This document shows positions 13,372 through 16,418 of a DNA stretch of 16,418 nucleotides, one piece after another (the stretch's first letter is position 1; the number at the start of each line of letters is the position of its first letter). The notes below the pieces were generated by a model. That model saw nothing but the letters and a program-made list of their open reading frames with translations, did no database searches and was not told the DNA's origin. The stretch spans positions 1 through 16,418 of the forward strand of contig JANYLF010000216.1 of the NCBI GenBank assembly GCA_025357995.1, given 5' to 3'. The position numbers and the translations under genes are program-made. The stretch comes from Acidimicrobiia bacterium. GTDB lineage: Bacteria; Actinomycetota; Acidimicrobiia; IMCC26256; JAENVU01.

Positions 13372-14289
13372 TCAGGCGGTCCGAATCCAGAACCCCGAAC
13401 CGCTCCGACGTTCCTCCGTGATCTCAGGCAGCGCCGTCCACAGCGGGCCCAGTTGCGCATTGAGGTGACCCCGCGACGCGATGTAACGGGTCGGGAACTC
13501 GATCGAGGAACCGCCGGCGCCACCAAGCAAATAAGCGCCGAAGAGATACTGCTCGGAGCACCAACTCCACAGCTTCTCCGGCCCGTAATCCTCGGGAAGC
13601 GGAATGTCGTGCACGCCCAGCTCGACGCCCGACGCCAGCCGAGGAACGACCTCGAGAAAGGTGACCATCGCATCCGAGTTCTGGAACGCGAGGTGCGAGC
13701 CGTCGATGAAACACACATCGTCTCCACCAAGCCGGTCGAACACGGTGAGATCTGCGTCTTCGAGCGGTATGCGAATCGTCTCGTCGCAGATGGCGTCGAT
13801 CTCCGCGCGCGGGTGAGGATCAACCGAGATGATCTTGGTACGCAGGCCGTGATCTCGGATCGCCCGCCGCACAAACTTGGTCGAGTTTCCCGATCCCACC
13901 TCGAGGTAGAGCGCGGGGTCACGGGAAGTCACGAGCGAGTAGAGACGCGCGCCGTCCATACTCGGCATCCAGCCATTCGACCAGAACGGCTGCTCGACGT
14001 CGGTGGGACGCTCCATCGCAATTTGCGCCAGGTCCGGGACGAGTTCCGCGATCTCTGCGCAGGCAGCTCGGTACCGGTCGTCGCCGGTTTCGATCAACGC
14101 GACGAGTGCCGCGTTGTCGGGTAGTCCCCACGCCTTGCCCCAACGTCCCTTCGGCTCGACGGGGTAGTCGAGTATCGCCATGGTCTTGCCGCGGCCGCGC
14201 ACGATTCGGTCGGCCTTCGCAAGCACCAGCTTCTGAAATTTTCCGGTTGATCGCGCGCGCGCCGCACGCGCGATTCTGGACAGCTGCAT
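13372..14289 (-). CDS. Class I SAM-dependent methyltransferase (Methyltransf_24-like)
   Basis: 305-residue protein with a Rossmann-type methyltransferase core in its second half: motif I ALYLEVGSGNSTKFVRRAI (about 126-144), the acidic strand end IISVDPHPR (153-161), FIDGSH (194-199) and ELGVHDIPLPEDYG (223-236). These resemble the Methyltransf_24/cephalosporin-hydroxylase-like branch, whose members often modify sugars or secondary metabolites; the substrate here is unknown. The N-terminal 40 residues are basic. ATG 14289 is chosen; the longer open frame to 14418 reads through the tRNA gene and gives the well-known false peptide from antisense tRNA. TACGTT lies six bases before the ATG, so a leaderless transcript is possible. 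It stands between tRNA-Thr and the LytR_C gene with no clear functional link. Confidence 0.82.
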   Translation of the reverse strand: MQLSRIARAARARSTGKFQKLVLAKADRIVRGRGKTMAILDYPVEPKGRWGKAWGLPDNAALVALIETGDDRYRAACAEIAELVPDLAQIAMERPTDVEQPFWSNGWMPSMDGARLYSLVTSRDPALYLEVGSGNSTKFVRRAIRDHGLRTKIISVDPHPRAEIDAICDETIRIPLEDADLTVFDRLGGDDVCFIDGSHLAFQNSDAMVTFLEVVPRLASGVELGVHDIPLPEDYGPEKLWSWCSEQYLFGAYLLGGAGGSSIEFPTRYIASRGHLNAQLGPLWTALPEITEERRSGSGFWIRTA

Positions 14290-14301
14290 CGCGCCAACGT
14301 A
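14290..14301 (-). promoter_or_regulatory. Candidate -10 for a leaderless methyltransferase transcript
   Basis: TACGTT (14301-14296) is followed by six bases and then ATG 14289, with no ribosome-binding site and no good -35. It has the same geometry as at the metal-regulator gene. Confidence 0.3.
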
Positions 14302-14361
14302 CCCGAAGGACGTACCCGCGGCGGCGCCGTCCCGGCAACGCGCATTCCGCGACTCCGTTGA

Positions 14362-14433
14362 GCCGGAGGTCGGAGTCGAACCGACGACCTGCGGTTTACA
14401 AGACCGCTGCTCTGCCAACTGAGCTACTCCGGC
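14362..14433 (-). tRNA. tRNA-Thr (anticodon UGU)
   Basis: 72-base cloverleaf on the minus strand. The acceptor stem is GCCGGAG/CTCCGGC, the D arm GCTC...GAGC, the anticodon stem-loop GCGGT-CTTGTAA-ACCGC with anticodon TGT, the variable loop AGGTC, and the T arm GTCGG-TTCGACT-CCGAC. All stems pair fully. UGU reads ACA threonine codons. The 3' CCA is not encoded. It starts 12 bp after the rlmB stop and may be processed from the cysS-rlmB transcript. Confidence 0.97.
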
Positions 14434-14445
14434 GTGGTTCGCAGG

Positions 14446-15360
14446 CTACAAGCGGGCGTCCGTGTCGCCGTGATGCCGGCGCTGCGCGACGGCGTGCAGC
14501 GCGACTGCCGCGGCCGCCGACACGTTGAGACTCTCGAGCCGACCGTAGATGGGGATCGACGCGATCACGTCACACCGATCGCGGGTGAGACGAGCCAATC
14601 CGGCGCCCTCGGCGCCGAGCACCACGACGATCGGGCCGTCGGCGACGCCGAGCTCAGTGACCGTGGTCGTGCCATCCGCGTCGAGACCGACCGTCCATAC
14701 GCCGGCGCGCCGTGCTTGCTCCAGGAAGGCGGGAATGCCGCCGACCGTGGCGATTGGGACGTACTCCACCGCGCCAGCCGCGGCCTTGAGCACTGTCGGT
14801 CCGAGGCCCGCGGCGCGATGCCGTGGAATGATCACACCCGTCACACCGGCGGTTTCGGCCGTACGCAGGATCGCACCCAGATTCCCCGGGTCCGTAACGC
14901 CATCGACGGCCACAACAAACGCGTCCGGCGCGCTCAGCAACGCATCCACCGACGCGGCCACGACCGGCTCCGCGCGAGCGAGCACACCTTGCGGCGCTTC
15001 GCATCGCGCGAATTCCTCCAACCGTGCCGGCGCCACGCGCCGCACGCGTACGCCGATGCTCTGCGCGAGCTCCTCGATCTCGAGTGCGCCGCTCGCGCGC
15101 TCGACGATCCAGACTTCACGAACGTTGCGCCGGCGCGCCCGCAAGAGCTCCCGTACCGCGTGGAACCCTTCGACTTGATCCCCGCCTAAGAATTGCTCGT
15201 TCGCTCGGTCTCGGGAGCCAGGTGCGCGTCGGGACGCTGCCTCGCGGCTCGCCTCCGCTGCGCTGCGGCTCGGGTTGCCGGACGCGTTCCGCGTTCGGTC
15301 TCGGTCTCGGTCTCCGGAGTTGGGTCCCGCGCGGCCGCCGCGGTCGGTGCGGCGGGTCAT
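14446..15360 (-). CDS. rlmB: 23S rRNA 2'-O-methyltransferase RlmB (SpoU/TrmH family)
   Basis: 304-residue SPOUT methyltransferase that, in the RlmB group, methylates the ribose of G2251 in 23S rRNA using SAM. An Arg/Asp/Ser-rich N-terminal tail (1-58) precedes the substrate-binding domain (about 62-135, with VEGFHAVRELLR) and the knotted catalytic domain. Motif 1 is VDGVTDPGNLGAILRTAETAG with Asn160 and Arg166, motif 2 VVLGAEGAGL (247-256) with Glu251, and motif 3 IPIYGRLESLNVSAAAAVA with Asn279 and Ser281. ATG 15360 overlaps the cysS stop (ATGA), giving a coupled operon; cysS-rlmB adjacency is common in actinobacteria and firmicutes. The tail is encoded partly by a short GGTCTC repeat. The exact target nucleotide is inferred from the family and context. 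Confidence 0.93.
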   Translation of the reverse strand: MTRRTDRGGRAGPNSGDRDRDRTRNASGNPSRSAAEASREAASRRAPGSRDRANEQFLGGDQVEGFHAVRELLRARRRNVREVWIVERASGALEIEELAQSIGVRVRRVAPARLEEFARCEAPQGVLARAEPVVAASVDALLSAPDAFVVAVDGVTDPGNLGAILRTAETAGVTGVIIPRHRAAGLGPTVLKAAAGAVEYVPIATVGGIPAFLEQARRAGVWTVGLDADGTTTVTELGVADGPIVVVLGAEGAGLARLTRDRCDVIASIPIYGRLESLNVSAAAAVALHAVAQRRHHGDTDARL

Positions 15361-16418
15361 CGGTGCCAGACGGTGCCGCTCGCGGTGTCTTCGATCACCA
15401 CGCCGCGCGCCGCGAGGCCGTCGCGGAGGCGATCCGCTTCCGCGAAGTCCTTCGCAGTGCGCGCGTCATTGCGAGCCTGCACCAAGGCGTCGATCTCGGC
15501 ATCGTCGTCGGCCGCGACCGCGTCATCCGTGAAGCCGAGCACGTCGAGCAGGTCACCTACCGCAGCCACGCAGCCGGCGGCCGTATGCAGGTTGTCGGCG
15601 TCGAGCGCGGCATTCGCGCGCCGGACCGCTTCGAAGATCGCCGCAATCGCGCCCGGGGTTCCGAAGTCGCCGTCCATGGCAATTCGGAATGCCGCAATCG
15701 CAGTCTCGTCGGCCGACGCGGCCGGAAGCTCCACGCGAGCGGTCCGACGCAGCAGGTCGTCGATGCGCGCCATGCCCTTCCGGGCCGCGCCCAGTTCACT
15801 CGCGGTCAACTCCATCTGCGACCGGTAGTGCACCTGGAGCACCGCGAGCCGGAACGCGCGCGCGCCGTGATCATCGAGCGCGCCGCCCAGCGTGGTGAAG
15901 TTGCCGAGCGACTTGCTCATCTTCTCTTCGCCGACCATCACCATGCCCGAGTGAATCCAGTGCCGGGCAAACGGGTGGCCCGCGGCCTCGGCTTGGGCCC
16001 GTTCGTTCTCGTGGTGCGGGAACACGAGATCGTCGCCACCGCCATGCAGATCAAACCCATCGCCGAGGATCGCAAGCGACATCGCCGAGCACTCGATGTG
16101 CCACCCCGGGCGGCCACGACCCCACGGCGAGTCCCAATCGGGCTCGCCGGCCTTCGCCGCTTTCCACAACGCGAAGTCGACCGGGCTGCGCTTCTGCTCG
16201 TCGACCTCCACTCGCGCACCGGCGCCGTCGAGCAAGTCCTCGAGGCGGCGACCCGAGAGATCGCCGTAGTGCTCGTACGACGGCACCGAAAAGTAAACAC
16301 CTTCACCTTCGATCACGTACGCGGTGCCGCGATCGACGAGCTCACGGATGAGGTCGATCATCGGCGCGACGAACTCGGTCGCCCGAGGCACTTCGTCGGG
16401 CCGTCGCACGTTCAGTCG
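15357..16418 (-). CDS. cysS: Cysteinyl-tRNA synthetase, lacking its N-terminus (runs off the window)
   Basis: Class I aminoacyl-tRNA synthetase that charges tRNA-Cys. The window holds 353 C-terminal residues; family length is about 460-480, so roughly 110 N-terminal residues with the HIGH motif are missing. Present are [12 protein letters not shown] and [21 protein letters not shown] (zinc-site Cys and His region), the KMSKS loop in [14 protein letters not shown], the DALR-like helical domain, and the C-terminal [22 protein letters not shown] typical of CysS. The mycothiol ligase MshC is excluded by this full C-terminal part. The frame continues to base 16418 ([16 protein letters not shown]). 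rlmB starts within its stop codon, so the genes are translationally coupled. Confidence 0.96.
   Translation of the reverse strand, partial: RLNVRRPDEVPRATEFVAPMIDLIRELVDRGTAYVIEGEGVYFSVPSYEHYGDLSGRRLEDLLDGAGARVEVDEQKRSPVDFALWKAAKAGEPDWDSPWGRGRPGWHIECSAMSLAILGDGFDLHGGGDDLVFPHHENERAQAEAAGHPFARHWIHSGMVMVGEEKMSKSLGNFTTLGGALDDHGARAFRLAVLQVHYRSQMELTASELGAARKGMARIDDLLRRTARVELPAASADETAIAAFRIAMDGDFGTPGAIAAIFEAVRRANAALDADNLHTAAGCVAAVGDLLDVLGFTDDAVAADDDAEIDALVQARNDARTAKDFAEADRLRDGLAARGVVIEDTASGTVWHR

Noticed and set aside
11641..14124. 827-codon open frame on the plus strand
   Set aside because: It lies antisense to the otsB-like, LytR_C and methyltransferase genes, has no domain character, and arises from third-position GC bias.
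14290..14418. N-terminal extension of the methyltransferase frame
   Set aside because: Its peptide is the translation of part of the tRNA-Thr gene and spacer, a familiar artefact.

Overview
The window is high-GC, gene-dense bacterial chromosome. Gene content points to an actinobacterium: groEL under CIRCE control without groES beside it, a DtxR-family regulator, a CysO-like sulfur carrier next to a Zn-ribbon threonine synthase, GpgS, and a cysS-rlmB-tRNA-Thr block. Several genes have a TANNNT hexamer only 6-8 bases before the start codon, which would fit leaderless transcripts. The lineage may be deep (for example Acidimicrobiia-like), but that is inference. There is no sign of phage, insertion sequences, CRISPR or plasmid functions.

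Layout. (1) 1-714: 5' part of groEL (-) with two CIRCE operators. (2) 763-2398: a DtxR-type metal regulator (+) converges on a ZIP metal transporter (-) whose promoter is covered by repeated AGGGT/ACCCT palindromes. The regulator has carboxylates where iron-type members have Met10 and Cys102. (3) 2437-5278: an envelope redox/metal cluster with a small membrane protein (-), then two cupredoxins and a lipoprotein made of two copies of a roughly 175-residue helical domain with four conserved histidines (+). (4) 5339-7100: a (-) operon of a Zn-ribbon threonine-synthase-type PLP enzyme and a CysO/MoaD-like carrier ending in Gly-Gly, overlapping by ATGA and preceded by a SAM-I (S-box) riboswitch. 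(5) 7169-12609: a sugar/compatible-solute block: gpgS (+), glycerate kinase (-), TreT-type GT4 (+), GT20 OtsA-like (+) and OtsB-like HAD phosphatase (-). (6) 12636-14289: a membrane-anchored LytR_C-domain protein and a class I methyltransferase (-). (7) 14362-16418: tRNA-Thr(UGU), rlmB and the 3' three quarters of cysS (-).

How parts may work together. The regulator and ZIP importer look like a metal-uptake switch, more likely manganese than iron. The cupredoxins, membrane protein and four-His lipoprotein probably form an extracytoplasmic copper or electron-transfer set. The SAM-I riboswitch ties the threonine-synthase-like enzyme and its sulfur carrier to methionine/SAM supply. This suggests protein-thiocarboxylate-dependent sulfur transfer onto a homoserine-derived substrate, the most interesting hypothesis here. 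The sugar genes could supply glucosylglycerate and trehalose by parallel routes, with one HAD phosphatase possibly serving more than one phosphorylated intermediate.

All calls come from reading the sequence and remembered family motifs; no database search was run.
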